Assembly: GCA_003993805.1 (NCBI GenBank)
Contig: RSEF01000002.1
Location: 67,555,153-67,619,152, forward strand
Direction of reading: 5' to 3'
From: Himantopus leucocephalus
Taxonomy: Eukaryota > Chordata > Aves > Charadriiformes > Recurvirostridae
Length of the DNA: 64,000 nt
Shown here: in pieces, positions 25,215 through 38,647 of the stretch
How the letters are laid out: each line of letters begins with the position of its first letter
How positions within the stretch are numbered: the first letter of the stretch is position 1
Program-made: the position numbers and the translations under genes
Notes under the pieces: generated by a model
Databases searched by the model: none
What the model saw: only the letters and a program-made list of their open reading frames with translations
What the model was told of the DNA's origin: nothing

Positions 25215-27264
25215 ATTTCTTTACGGTTAATAATTATAATAACATACTCAGATGCAGGCAGTGTTATTATCTGATAATGCCTGAAATTTGAAATGGGCCT
25301 ATTAGCCACCCGAGGCGAAACATAATTGCCCAGTTTCTGCACACTATCAGATGGCAGATGATGTTGCTGAATGTTATTACTTAAATATTTCAATTTTTCA
25401 CATGGTGGAGAAATTAAATTTCAACTGTGTACTGCAGCAAAACACTCTGGATTGAAGGGTGTTACTGTTTGTGAAAGGTTGCAATGCTGGTACTGTTAAT
25501 CCTATAACCTTTGGTGAAACTGGTGCTTTGACAATATAATTAAAGCTGAAGAATATTGTTGCTGAGAACTCCAACACATGATATATCCTGTAGTGCGTAT
25601 TTACACTTCCAAATAACAATAACCCTGTGTTGGCTTTCCTAAGTATGTGAGGCCTGGGCCCGTTTCATTGTTGGGCTATTTGTTGGGCTACTGACATCGA
25701 GTAGTTGCACACCTCTAGCATTAGCCACTGCAAGTGAATTCCCCGCTCGACTGGAGGAAGCCAATGACTTTACTGGAGCAAGGACTCCTTGACTGTGCTC
25801 CCAAGTGTGCACAGACATACAGAAGAAGAGTGGGTTCGCTTCTTTTCACCCATTACTACTGAGAAAAAATGCATACATTCATTCATTACTAAATCCTGAG
25901 ACTGCAGGCATGAGCCACATGATCTTCTGTTTGGAGAAGGCTTAGCTGCTATGTACTAAAGGGTGCTTGATTTTAGTAATGTGGGAATATTTTGTTTCAG
26001 CTTTTTCAGTTTCTTCAGGAGAAATCTGTTTTGTTCCCAAGTCTGAGTTTTTCTTTACGGTACATGTTTTAAATTCTCAAATTAAATTCTCAGCTGCTGC
26101 TGCTTTTTTTGCCCCAAGTAGGTTTGCACAGATCTGCTTTAAAGCTCTGGGGACATCGGAAGATGGGAAGCCAGCTCGTGGCTCCTCAGATGGGAGATGT
26201 TCTGGGGCTATGGGAATAAAAGCCGATGAGACTGATGTTGCTAATAAGGGCTGCTGGTGTGACTGAGAAAGAAAGTGTCACTTGCAAAAAAAGGGGTGCA
26301 ACTTGAACAACCCTGTGTTACACTGAAACCTTTGGGACTCCTTCCCAGTGGAACACATCTAATAATGCTGCCTGTGCAGAAGAGATCTTGGGGCTCACTA
26401 TATCAGCCTCATCTACAACAGCAAGAAGAAATCATGCTTTATAATAATCAGAATGTACTGGTACTTAGCATCCTTGTGCTACTGTCTAAGGCAGGCAGGG
26501 AACCGTAGTTATTTCTCTCTGTTGTAAGAATGCTGTGCTTTAGTAGCATGACTGAGAGTGAAGCTTTTTAGAGAGCTGGCTTTTTAAGATTTTTCTGGCT
26601 TTTATATAAGGTTGTGGTCAGTTTGTCTATATAAACCTTCCAGATACTGTGATTCCCTCTGCAATGTCCCAGTTACGCAATGCTCGTTCACAGGTGAAAG
26701 GCTAAGCGTTGGGTGGGGTTCAGTTTCCTGAAAAATCAACTCTGCCTTCAGGTCCTCTGCCTTTCCCTTTCCTTGAAGAAAAAAACCCACAACCCTCCCA
26801 AAAAGCTATTTGAATTGATTTCTTTTGGAGACACTCATAATGCTTCATTTTCGTATTAGATGCTAATTGAGAAACTTATTTTATTATTGAATATAAAAAT
26901 ATTTCAATTTCTCCCCCTCTTCCTAGATGCTGAACTGTTCTTTGCCCAGACAGGTGCGTTATTTACTCTTTCTTATGAATCCATGAGTCACGGGTTTGAA
27001 TAAGTCAGTAATCTTCAGCAGTGGGTAGCAAAGCAAGCCCTTATGCCAATTTAAAATTGTGCCATGTTTAATCACAGAGCTGCAGGACTTGGCAAGTTTG
27101 GCTGTACTTCAGGAGAGCTCAGTGAGAAGGCCGAAGAGGCAGGCATCCTTTGGGCTTTGTGAGTGCTGTTTGTGGTGGCGAGCGTGCTCATTCTAGAGAA
27201 CTCAGCACAGTAATGGTGATGGTCAAAGGTAGCCTTGAAACAAAGAGGAACATCCTGGCTCTGC
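25215..27264. other. Unique non-coding sequence
   Basis: No gene or named repeat is recognised. Adjacent plus-strand frames at 25,967-26,266 and 26,275-26,508 are uninterrupted for about 180 codons in total, apart from one stop and a register change, but carry no domain I know. Confidence 0.45.
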
Positions 27265-27288
27265 TTTTTTATTATTATTATTATTATT
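27265..27288. repeat. T6 plus (ATT)6 microsatellite
   Basis: Six T followed by six perfect ATT units. Confidence 0.9.
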
Positions 27289-30200
27289 GCAAAGAGCAAT
27301 TAGTGAAACCATGAGTAGGAAATCCTAGAAGAGGAATTCAAAACCAGCCTATAGAGCAATAGGACTGCATTGCAGGGTGGGGACAACCGACTATCTTTCC
27401 ACCTTTCCCCTGTGGCAACGGCTGATGTATAGGGCCCTTGACTTGTACAGAGCGGTAAGAGGGGAAGCCGCAGAGGGTTACATTACTGGATCAGTATGCT
27501 GAAAGGTATTCCTCTTGCTGTTGGGATGTGTGTATTTCATGCACATAAGACTGTGACCAAAATGCTTTTTCCTACTAATTCCTCAAATAGCATCGTTTAG
27601 CTACAAGAAAAGGAGGCATTTGCTTTCTAATGTGGGGAGAAATTATATTACCATATTTCTGCATAATGAAATTATACTCATAAACTCTTTTAAAATAGGG
27701 AAGACTTACACTTGGAAGGATGAGGATAGGACACAAAGGAGGACAAAACCCCACTATACTTTGTTGATTTTTAGCGTTAATGGATTTGAGTTGAAACCCC
27801 TTTGAATTACACAGGATAAGATGAATTTTGGATCTGAACCAAGTTTCCTGTTTTAAGAAAAATTCAATGTCTCTAGCATGTCATAAGTAAATATAGTCTT
27901 TTATTCCTTCTTTGTGATTCTTTGTCCCATACTTAGGATGAGTTTTAATGGCCTGAGCAGGTAAAGTGCACTCGATGATGTTTTTGTCTATATACACACC
28001 CTGGGCATTGGGAAAATAAGCATAGCACTCTTCAATCTCTGTAAGCACAAGGATGTCACCCCCAAATACGGGATACACAGGAGAGAAAGAGCTTTATTTG
28101 CCTTTTAGCTCACTGTGAATCTGTATGAGGCTGGGAAAAATCCAGTTCTGAAACCCTAATTCTTCTCTCAGTGCCTCAATAGAAATGTGAATAACTTCAC
28201 TGGAAAGCAATTCTTCCAGAAGATGGGGCAGGGGCGGGGGGAGGTGGGCAGCCTGGATACTCAGTGTGACAGGTCTGCAAACTTCACAGCTCCTGCTAGC
28301 CTCTTTCCCCCGGACCTTATTCCTAGTCTGTGCAAAATGGGGAAGACCAGTACTCATGAGGGTTAAGCTCACCTCATCTCGAAAGGAGAGCTTTAGAAGT
28401 GGAAGAGCAGACTAACTTACAAGTTGCGAACAGATGAACAGTTAATAACTCAAATTAATTTCTAATATTCATCTCCCAATTGTTTTGGAGAGGGGGTTAA
28501 CAAGACTACTCAAAAATTCTGTCTGAATGTAGCATAATCAACTGTGCTTTGGCAAAGTTACTGTGAAGCTGCTCAGAAGCCCTTCACAGCACATCAAGCT
28601 CCCAGAATGCTATAGCTTCCTCTTGGCAAGGGCATTTGATAGTCCACAGACTTCAGTGCCAGAACTGGAAAACAATAAAATAAACTATAAGCTATAAAGC
28701 AAAAAGAAAAAAAATGAAAAGAAAAATTATTCTCATTGTAATTGAGTTAGTTTGTTGAGGGACATAAAAATCTAATCAATTGTTTTTGCATAACAATCAG
28801 TTGTCACATTGGGCTCTAATTGAGCAGCCAGATGGAGCCTTGCAGTTGTAGACTGTAGTAGTAGTATTCCTGGGACACACAAAACCACATGAGGCAATGA
28901 ACATTAGGTTCATCTTTCTATTAACGTGTAGGGAGAGCTCCACTTTACAGGCAAAAACAGATTTCCCAAACCAAACATATTCAACTCTATGTGCTTCTCT
29001 CCCATACATAGCAGTCAGAAACCTTTCTTTTAATGGATCCTTTCTGTGCTTATAGGTATTGCCAAGTACTCTGAAGCTGTGGCATGAGTGACTTCCAAAT
29101 GCCCAGATGACATGGAGGATCTAGAGGAACTTAATTTCCTTTCTAATATTTTTGTATATGCTCCATATGCAAGGCGCATTTAAAAGGACACTGACGAGAC
29201 ATTTTTCATAAACATTCTGTTCCTTAATGTTTATAAAAGCTTCTTGGGAAAACTGAAACTGAAATCCATGTCTTGAGCGAACGGTTTTTCTCCTCCATCT
29301 GGATACTTTGATTTACTTGGCTGTGGTCTTTCTATTAGCAGTAGAAATAAGTGATAATAAGGAACTGCGATTATTTAACATTTATCCCTAAAATTAACAA
29401 TACTGGGAACAAGGTATTACTGGAATTTTAACCAAAAAAAGCAAGTCCCATTTTGCGTTTGCAAAGTTTGGCAGCATCCTGTCAAAGAGAATATTGAATC
29501 AAATGTAGTCAAGAAATAGAAATGACCAATGAAAAAAAACCCTTTGTCCTAAATACAAACTGGGTTTCTTTCCCTGTCTGTCCTCCCTAGGACCTTCTCA
29601 GTCCAATAAACTTCATTGCCTTTGGAAAGGGCTCCACAGAGCCACACCAATGCCTGTTTTTATTCAAATGATCTGCTTTTTGACAGGTGGCCAAGTAGAC
29701 AACAGTTTTGACTCAGAGATCTGGGAAAGGAATTGAACGTGCTGATCTGTTCCTAGCTTCCAATAATAATTAAAGCAATAATAATTCCTCTAAAATTTAA
29801 TGACCCTTCTCTTCAATAGAGAACTGCTAAGGGCAGTTACCGCTGCTGGGCTGTATGAATTTACCACGATGCCTGTTGGGATGCAGTGTTCGGTTGTGAC
29901 TTCGCAGTGACTATGTGTTGCACGTCTGCTGTGGGCAGCCACCCTTCTGCTGAAGCTTTGGTCAGCCTGCCACATCAACCTCTCATGGGTATTAGTGGGA
30001 TATCAACCTCTGGTTTGTTTTAGTGAATTATTTGGCTGCAATTAAGATCTATTTTCTTTATTGTGAAAGCTTTATTTTTATTTTTTTTTTTGCTATTTCA
30101 GTCTTGAGTAGTCTTTGGATGGCTTTTCTTTCTGGTTTTCCCTTACTTCCACAGTTCTCTCTCATTTTTTCTCCCTTTTGTCTTCTTCTACTCTGACTCC

Positions 30201-33200
30201 TAGTTTCCTGGTTATGCAGACTAGTTATTAACAACTGTCATATTCTTTCTCCTCTGCCCTCCTACTTCTTCTTGTAGCCGAAGACCTCCTCTACAAACAC
30301 ATCCTTTTTAGGCTGCAAGGATATGCTCTGGCAACTACACAACAGCTATTAAGGACCAGTCCATGAGTTGCTTTTATTGCTGTAAAACAGTATTTGATAA
30401 CTACCTTCAAAACTGAAGTTCTTCTAAAGACTTGTCTGTTACCAGAAAGCCACCTTCATTTCACTTCTTGGGAATTTCTCTACATTCCCTTTCACCATAA
30501 TTTGAACAGTTATAAATCTGTCTGATCTACCTTTGACAGTAAGGCTTCCTACTAGGAACATGCTAAAAAAGGATTCAGTTGAATTGTTTTCTGTTTTATG
30601 TACATTACTGCATTGAAGTAACATACATTACTATTTTTTAGTAATTTTAATATGATACTGCGTTAAAACAATGCACTGATAACTGAAAGTAATACTTAAC
30701 ACATTTTCAATTAATAACCTGTCTGAAAACGGATTCATTGTCAAAGAGATGGAACCTTATCATTATCTAGTCATTTCTTAATGATTGAGCTAAAATGAAT
30801 GAGTCAGTGCTTTATTCCTCTGAGAAATCATCAAAAAAGAAGCTCTTTCCTAACATCTCAACCATGGACTTCAAAACTTCCACATACCTGCAGGAAGGCT
30901 GCCTCCTTTTCAGGATTTCTTTCCCCATATGCATTTCTGAGACATCTGAAATACTCTCTTTTCTTCTGCTGTGAATAGGCATATATAGTCACAGGTGCCA
31001 GAAACCCACCATTTTTTTGTCATTTGTATTTTTGGGTTTTTTTTGTCTTGGACAACACTTTCCAAATGTGAGATGTTACAGTTTGGGTAAAGAGAACACA
31101 GTGATTATGAAAGAAAAAAAATACTTTCTTTTAGAGTGGTGCTGAATTGTTTCATTAATATTAAAATGTTCACAAAGATTTACTTTCATATTCTGAGCTG
31201 GGACAGCCCTTCAAAGTAAAAATGCTGGTCCATTGCTATTATGCTGTCATGTTAAAAAAAAAAGAAAAAAAAGATTTTTCATTTTAACAACTTCTTGGCT
31301 TTTTACCTTACAATTATAGATTTATTGTGGCTTTCAATCTTACTTTTTAATGTGCTTTTTATTGTTGAGGATGATAGATTCCATGGGGTTTTCACACTTG
31401 AGATGATTGTGTGTAAGCCTTTGCGAGTGACCTGTATGAGAACTGCTGGATGCTGCAGATAAGCTTGAAACATCTGGGACGCAATCTGTGTGCAGGTTTT
31501 GATGGGATGTGTCATTAGTGGCTCCAACCACAACCCGGGGGTAGAGTGAGCTCAGAGTTTGCTTCGTGTTCTTGACCATCCCCTGGCAGTATGTTTCTGT
31601 TTGCTTTCTTGCTGGGACAGTGAGCACAGGCACTGATGAGTGATTTTGCACCAGCTTGAGATTCCCTGGCCAGATCTGTCACTGAAGATCATTACAAAGC
31701 AAATTCCCAAGTGTTACCTTCATCCTACATGTTGATCAGCACTTTGGTGTCTGTATGTGAAGACACACAAACAGGAACCTCTGCTAACATTTTGCCTTGC
31801 ATTGGTCATATCCAAGTGAGATGGTTCTACTATGGCTATGTCTTTTGCATCCTAGGCATACCAGGGTGAAATATTAGACTATGAGTAACTACCCTACTGT
31901 TATGCATAAAGCATCCAGTTTTCCTAAAGTGAAATGCCTGTAACACAACCAACCTCCCTCTATCATGGCAGGCTGGAGAGGTATCTGGCAGTACTTAGAG
32001 TCTGTGAGGTGTCTGGTGTCCATATCTAGGCTCTTGGGGCTGTCCCTTTGTCATACCTATGCAGCCTTTTGCAAGAGAAGCGATATTTGTGTCATAACAA
32101 AGTGTTTTTTTTCTGGAGGAGTCTGAGGTGTCAGGATTGTATGCCTGTCCCGTGCTGCCATGTGGATTCTGGGTCCACAGTGTCAGCCTTGGAGAATCTC
32201 AGGATGTATTAACTGTCTGTGGTAAGGAGATATCAAACCTAGAGTATAGGTCTATGGGTCATAGGACCTGTTCTTGCATACTGCAAACGGTTTCTTCAGG
32301 TGTACAGTTTGCAAATTTTTTGTCTATGGGCCTGGGAATCACTTTAAAATGTTTGCTTTATCTGTATGCATTAGTTACATCAGTAAAAAAAACATCCAAA
32401 GGTGCCTCGGTTTTCAGGGTTCCTTCCGCTTACAGGTCTCAAGAATAAACATTGTTAGTACGCCCCAGGCTTTAGACCTCATACGCAACCTAATCAGCCT
32501 GGCTGAGCCTTGCAATGACTTTCAGGAATCTCCCCTGTCCGAGCTCAGTATTGGCAGCTGGAGAAAACCCGAAGAAAAATACCAGTGAAGAAGGCGTCGA
32601 GGCAATTGTGAAAGATACATTCATATCGATGTCTTGAGCTACCTGGGGCTGGAAATTTTCCATTGATGTGATTTTTCCCAGGGAAATATATAATTTTGTA
32701 AAAAAACTTTCTCATGGAAAAATTTTTATTTGCAGTTTCTCATTTTCTGGATGACAGCCACAGAGAGCAGAAATGAAATTCTGCCTTTGAACTAAGGAAG
32801 GAAGCTGTATATGTGGCCACTCAGCTGTTGATCTGCATCTGTCAGATTTAATGTATTTTGCTAGTCAGTAGTGGAAGTGGCAAGCCTGAAACATCAAAAT
32901 AATATGCATGCCCAGACTGCAGTGTAGGCTTCTTGACAGAGGCCTGATAAGCATCTCGCCAAAGCATTTGGCCCAATGCTTTAAGGATATAAAAATCCTA
33001 AGCAAAACTTTCGTCTTCTATCACTGAAGACCACAAACTGCATCTTACTGCTATCTGAAAATAGAATTTGTATGTGCCTGTGTGTGGCCTATCCTGTCTT
33101 CATCTATTTCCTCTCTGTGGAGCTGCTTTTTTTGATTCAGTTTTAATTCAAAATCTACAGCAAAACACAGATTTAAATTGAAGGAAAAAACTTGTGTGTG

Positions 33201-34829
33201 CCATTGGTAGTTTTATTACTTGAGGAAGAATGACTTGTGGGCACAGCCTTACCTGAACTTCAGCTCCTGGGTATTTTCTAGGAACCCTGTTATAGTGAAA
33301 AAAACCCACCACATTGACATTTTGATGTCTGCTGCTGTGTCCATTGATGCTTTTTGAGAGTCCTCTATTCTTTTATGCTGTTTACTCCTCAGTCTTGGCT
33401 TTAGGAACTAGATATATTTCATTAGCTGAAATAAGAAAAAGGTGCCCTGAGGTACATCAGAAGCATTTACATCACTTTCATTGTAATATGATCCTAAAAT
33501 CCTTTATCCTTAGTGTAACTTTGCCAGAAATTATTTCTTACCTACATGATCTATATTGCAACAAATACAGATGTGTCAGGCAAAAAAAAAAAAAAAAGAA
33601 AAGCAGTAGTTATAGGTGAGTCTGTATTCCTAGAATATTCCTCATATAAAATTAATGCAATGCAACACATACACACATACAAAGCAGTAAAAAAGAATAT
33701 TAAATTAGTGATTCAAATTCTGTTTCCAATTAAGTTGTTGTATACCCAGAGCAATCCACAGATTGCCGCATTATTACTTTTGATTTATTCCAGTATAATT
33801 AAGAAAAACTTATGTCATCAACTTTAATGGAAGCCACAGTCTGAAAATTTTAACTAGAGAGATATAGTTTAAGGTAGTTTCTAACTGAATGAATTGCAAT
33901 ATAAGTCAGTATCAAAAAAAGCAGAGATTTAATACTAGTATCTTTTCATTGTCTTACCTATCTTTGTATTCTAGGTATGCATTCCAGTTACAAAAACCCG
34001 GAAGTACTAAGGCTCAAACAAAAGTATTTTTAATTTTATTTTTATATTATATACAAAATTTGCCTGTCAATCATTCAACAGTTAAACTAAGGTAGCAAGA
34101 CACATTTCTAGCAGAACAGACTCAAAGCAGAATGAGTAAATTATACCCCACCAAACTTATTCAAAAGTCCAAAATAATCACATTCTGCTGCCTTTTCCTC
34201 ATCCTGATACTTTACTTTCCTGGTACATTTCTCAATATGCATTTGTTCTGTGAGTAATGCCTCCTTATGCCTGCTCAAGTCATCACTTTGTTTGCTGTAT
34301 ATCCCAAGTTGCACTTTTCTGTCCCGCGTTCTGCTAACAACCTTGCAAGGATTGCTGCAAATTTGCTTGACTCATAAAAGTAGATGTCTTTTGGCCACTA
34401 ATTCATTACCTATTTGAGCCAAGCCTTATTCTGAATTATTTCAAACACATTCTCATACTAGTTGTGTGATTATTAAATCTGTCCTGTCATAGGCAACTTT
34501 AGATGGCAGTATAGGCATGGCCTGGCATGAGATTTTTTGGGTAGTCCCAGAATCTGCACTGTGACTGATTCTTGCTGAGCATGAAGTGGCTGCCTGCACC
34601 TCAGTTTTAGAAACCAAATTAAATGTTGCTGGCCACTTAGCCAAGCACCATGCATCTGCTACAAAATCTAGTGATAAACTAACCAGGAAAAGCTATAGTA
34701 TTCAATTTATTTTTATGCAGAGAAGAGGGGATAAATGTCAAATTCACAGAGAGACACTGCTGTTTCACTGCAGAAATAATTAGATGGACCTTTCTTGGCT
34801 TCTGGACTACAGAGTAAAATGCTGCTTCT
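27289..34829. other. Unique AT-rich non-coding sequence
   Basis: About 7.5 kb with no recognisable gene, RNA gene or transposon. A 16-base A run lies at 33582-33597 and shorter A/T runs at about 30,080 and 31,253-31,270. Minus-strand frames at 27,881-28,078, 28,094-28,372 and 31,340-31,651 looked protein-like at first but have no known family and no strong splice pair. Confidence 0.5.
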
Positions 34830-35330
34830 AGGTAACAGCGCCCTTTGTGCTGTTTTCAAGAGCCAGTGACTGATGTCTCCTCTTGCAAAGGCACATTTCC
34901 CTCTGTGATTAAATATTTATCACAGTGAGAGGCCAGCAGAAGGACTAAGTGCCTCCAATTAACTATTGCGGAGGTTCATAAGGGACTACAGTACATGTAT
35001 AAATATTTTAAAAGATCAGGTCAGAGCAATGTCCATATCAGGCCATCTCCCTGTAGACTGGGGTGTGCTGTTTGTTGGTAGGCAGATGCAGGATTACTTA
35101 CCAACAAGGAAAGCCTCCACTTTATTTGCTGTGCCTTAGCTATAAATCAGTTGGTAAATTATCGCATTAATCATGCATATGAAGAGCTCTGCTTTGCCTC
35201 GTGATTACAAAGGGCAAGCAAAACATAATTAAAGGTGTTGCAATCTGTTTTGTTTATCGTGGGTATTGTTATTTTTTCCAGGGTTCGCCCACAGGAAGGA
35301 AATTCATATTTAATTCTCAGGACCAAGAGG
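34830..35330. promoter_or_regulatory. Candidate conserved regulatory stretch (by texture only)
   Basis: A smooth, non-repetitive, AT-leaning stretch has homeodomain-type words (CATTAATCATG), a POU/octamer-like ATGCATAT at 35173-35180 and CATAATTAAAGG near 35225, with few CpG and no simple repeats. Vertebrate enhancers in gene deserts often have this texture. I have no alignment to show conservation, so this is inference. Confidence 0.2.
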
Positions 35331-35768
35331 TGTCTGAATTTATGAGGATCTTAGCCATATGAAAGCCCCCTGTGTCTGCTTTCATCAAGAAACAAAAGAC
35401 AGGACATCTTGCCCCAGGTCTGTTATCAAGAGCACTTGGAGGGGGTGGAAGGGAGTGAGTAATGTTCTCTCCTGACCCGGCGCATAAGATTGTGCTCTGA
35501 GGGGAAGGTTGGCCGGTCCTAGGCTTATACCTTAGCTAAATGGATGATCATTGACAGGGCTTTGGAGTTCACGGTCACTCACCGTTTTTTCACTTCTCTG
35601 CAGAGAACAACTCCAATTTGGGGTCTGTCTAAAACCTACAGTTGCGGAATTCATCTGGTCTGCCAGCATCCTGGGCAGAGCTTCTACAGACCCCAGGGCT
35701 TATAGACTCCTGTCTGCAGTTTTCATTCTTCTGGCCATGTCTTTTTTGTGGTAGTAGAATGAGATGTC
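35331..35768. other. Unique non-coding sequence
   Basis: Nothing recognised. Confidence 0.5.
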
Positions 35769-35813
35769 AAAGAAAAAAAAAAAAAAGAAAGAAAGAAAGA
35801 AAGAAAAAAAAAG
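35769..35813. repeat. A-rich / (GAAA)n purine tract
   Basis: About 45 bases of A with G at four-base spacing in the middle. The strand is all purine and is an ordinary (AAAG)n microsatellite. The all-pyrimidine complement produces the F- and S-rich peptide seen in the minus-strand frame, which is therefore not coding. Confidence 0.9.
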
Positions 35814-36386
35814 ACAAAACCTGAAGCAGCGACTGCGTTGCAACAGATTTGGAGAATCAGAATGATAATTTGTTTTATACTGAACTGTGGTGATGTAAAC
35901 AAATACAGTTCTGGAGATGATCAAGAAACTAATTAATCAACAGTTTATCAAACACATGCCTGAAATTAAAGTCTGAAACAAAGACATTTTTATGCAGTCC
36001 TTTGAGATTTGGGAACATGTCTTTATAAGGTGTTACAAAAGTTTACAGCAGTTTAAGGTGTGCGTGAAACAGATTCATTGCTTCTAAGACTGGGGCAATG
36101 TCAGGAGTACATTTCAGGCAAGGATTATACATTGCTGGGGTCTTAATGCATGTCCTTTAATAACAACTCAGTTTTCAGTTTCTCCACCCTAGTTACATGG
36201 GCATGAGTTTCATTCAAGTTTTGACTCTGTATACAGGATCTCTGCAGGCAGACTTGTGTTTTGGGGTGCATCATAATAAATCTGGAGCAGTACAGGTTCC
36301 CCTCAACCATACTGCAGCCTGAATTCACTGCGCTTCAAATCCCATATTGGAGCTATGCGATGTCGTGAAAAGCTCCCTGTAGGGCA
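35814..36386. other. Unique non-coding sequence
   Basis: Nothing recognised. Confidence 0.5.
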
Positions 36387-36443
36387 CCCCACTCCGGGGG
36401 GGGAGTGGGACCCAGGAGGAGAGGAGCTGAGCTGAGCTGAGCT
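36387..36443. repeat. G-run hairpin followed by (GAGCT)4
   Basis: CCCCACTCC at 36387-36395 can pair with GGAGTGGG at 36402-36409 across a G-rich loop, giving an 8-base stem. Four perfect GAGCT units follow at 36424-36443. It is a small local repeat with no rho-independent-terminator meaning in a eukaryote. Confidence 0.7.
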
Positions 36444-38647
36444 GCAATAGGGCATCGTTAGCCATTAGCTGTGTTAATGGGCAGTGCCTGGAAGCAGCAG
36501 GGGCTCATTATCCTTCCTGAGACCCTGCATGCATAAAGGAGGAGAGACCCAACTGCTGTGGGCTTCTGGGAGCCCTTGCCTGTCAGGCTATGAAAGGACT
36601 GTTTATGCTCATGGGACCTTTCTGCATGAACCTGCTTTGCAGTCAGGTGTTGAAAGATGTTTCACAGTGTTGGTTATTTCTGGTGTGTAGCAGGCCCCTC
36701 ATTTCAGCAGTTTTTCCTGTAAAAGTGGAGTGGTGTCTTTTTTTTTTTTTTTCCCCAGGCTAAATAGAGAGGAATTTGAGAGAATGTGAATGCTCTTGAA
36801 GCTTAATGAAAAGTTTGGACTTTACTGTTTGGACAGTAAGAAGAGGTCACTAACACTTCTTACATTTAGCAGAGAGAGGCAGCTTCAAGGGTGGGACCTC
36901 CTAAAGCAGGGAGGAGGTAATCTGGTGTAGAAGCTTTTGTGGAACATCTTTTGTAAGCTGCTCTCCTCAGAGGTGAGGAAGGGCACTCCTATCTCCCCTG
37001 TGCTGGAGGGACTCCAAGGGTCTCACCAGTGCAACTACTATGGGCAAAGCAACACCCAGTGCCTTTGAGAAAACATGAAGCGGGGCAGGCTAGCAGCATG
37101 GGGCTTTTATTTTGACTGAAGAAAACACTAATTGCACTGTGATTTCTCTGAGTGGAACCACTGTATCTCTGCATGCATTTGTGCAGCCTTGGCTATGCTG
37201 AAGCTGCTATGCTGGTCAGGCCCTCTGTAAGCCATGTGCAGTAGATGTTGAAAAGGCTGATAGCTCCTACCTGCATTAGATGGAAGAAATGAGTCTTATT
37301 TATTTTTAGAATGGAAAACAGCCACAGTCGTGGCAGAGACTGTACAACTGTGGCACAGGAAATAGGTTGCAGCGATGCGCATGGCAGGTAAGTAACTTTC
37401 TTTTTCATATTTAGCAGTCGTACCGCCTGCCTCAATGTTTGGACATGCACACATTTTAGTCAATGCACACAGATCAGGACATACCCTCTTCATAAACAGT
37501 GCATTCAAAGGCAAACTTCACTTTTGAATAACACTAAGGATGATGGGGTGAGTGGACTATGTGAAAACTCTGTCTATAAAATACCAACAGGTGTGCTTCT
37601 TCAGCACTCTCACTTCTATGGTCTGTTTGTCTAAATACAGGAGACTAAATTCTATGCTGGCAACCCACAGACTGTATGGTAAGATGAAGCTGTACTGCTT
37701 GAATACCCCAAAAGCAAAGATTCCAAGGGCTGCTGGGAGGAGGCACTCACCTAGATGGAAACTGGTACTTCTGTGGACCTGTCTGCTCCTAGGTGCAGAT
37801 GTGTTATGTTGTTATTTCTTTGGATGTGTAGAGATATAATTAGAAGTGTGCTGACCTTGTAATTTTGATGATGTTTGTTTTCAGTAAATCTGACTGAGCA
37901 GGGACACACAAAAATACGTTTTAGGCAGCATGTCATTTTACAAACTTAATAACTACATACCAACATGAAACACCTTAGCAAATTCATTTCTAGTGACATG
38001 AATAACTATTAACATACATCAAACAGGCCATCAAGCCACCTGTGACTAGCTTGGCCAACAAAAAGAAAAGCTTTCCTTTGGATTATGGTCATACCAATAA
38101 TAACAGAATAACAATTATCTCTTTCTCTACTACAACATGTACCCAGCACTGTCAGAAACCCACTTCTTATTAATAGATTGGTCATCTCAAAGGAATCATA
38201 ATTTTCCATTTAAACCTCACTGAAATCTCATGACAGTATATGGCTACTACAACCTGAACATGTTCATTCTCATTTAAAATTGTTTTGACTTCAGTCGTAC
38301 CCAGAGATCCTATGCAGGGCTGGAATGATAAACATACTCCAAGATGTGGCCCAGGAACTGTTGTTTCAATGCTTCATGCTCCTGCTCTTTGACAGGCTCT
38401 TTAATAACTCTGTGTCTCCCAGGATGGACTTCAGTCTTGTAAGCTGCAGAAGTTCATGGCAGCGGAATTAACCCGACTGAGGAACCCTGGGGGGATCTGA
38501 GAGAGTTTTCTTACTTTTTTTAAAATTTTTTTTTTGTTGGAAAGGGAAATATTCTGTAAAATGCTCTTGTATCAAACAAAAAGGACTAAAATTACCCTCC
38601 TTTTTTTTCTGGAAATAATGTTGATGGAAAAATTTCCAAATTTACCT
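36444..38647. other. Unique non-coding sequence
   Basis: No gene is recognised. A T15 run lies at 36738-36752, with further T- and A-rich tracts near 38,515-38,540. Confidence 0.5.

Noticed and set aside
27881..28372. Two consecutive minus-strand open frames that look protein-like (FGGDILVLTEIEECYAYF and neighbours)
   Set aside because: They are in different registers separated by a stop, match no family I know, and have no convincing splice pair. Their lengths are within chance for this composition.
31340..31651. Ser/Thr-rich minus-strand frame of 103 codons
   Set aside because: Low-complexity composition and no splice or promoter context. A second frame overlaps it.
33582..33597. A16 run as a possible poly(A) tail of a processed pseudogene
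   Set aside because: No coding-like or transcript-like sequence precedes it, and CR1 machinery in birds rarely makes poly(A) retrocopies.
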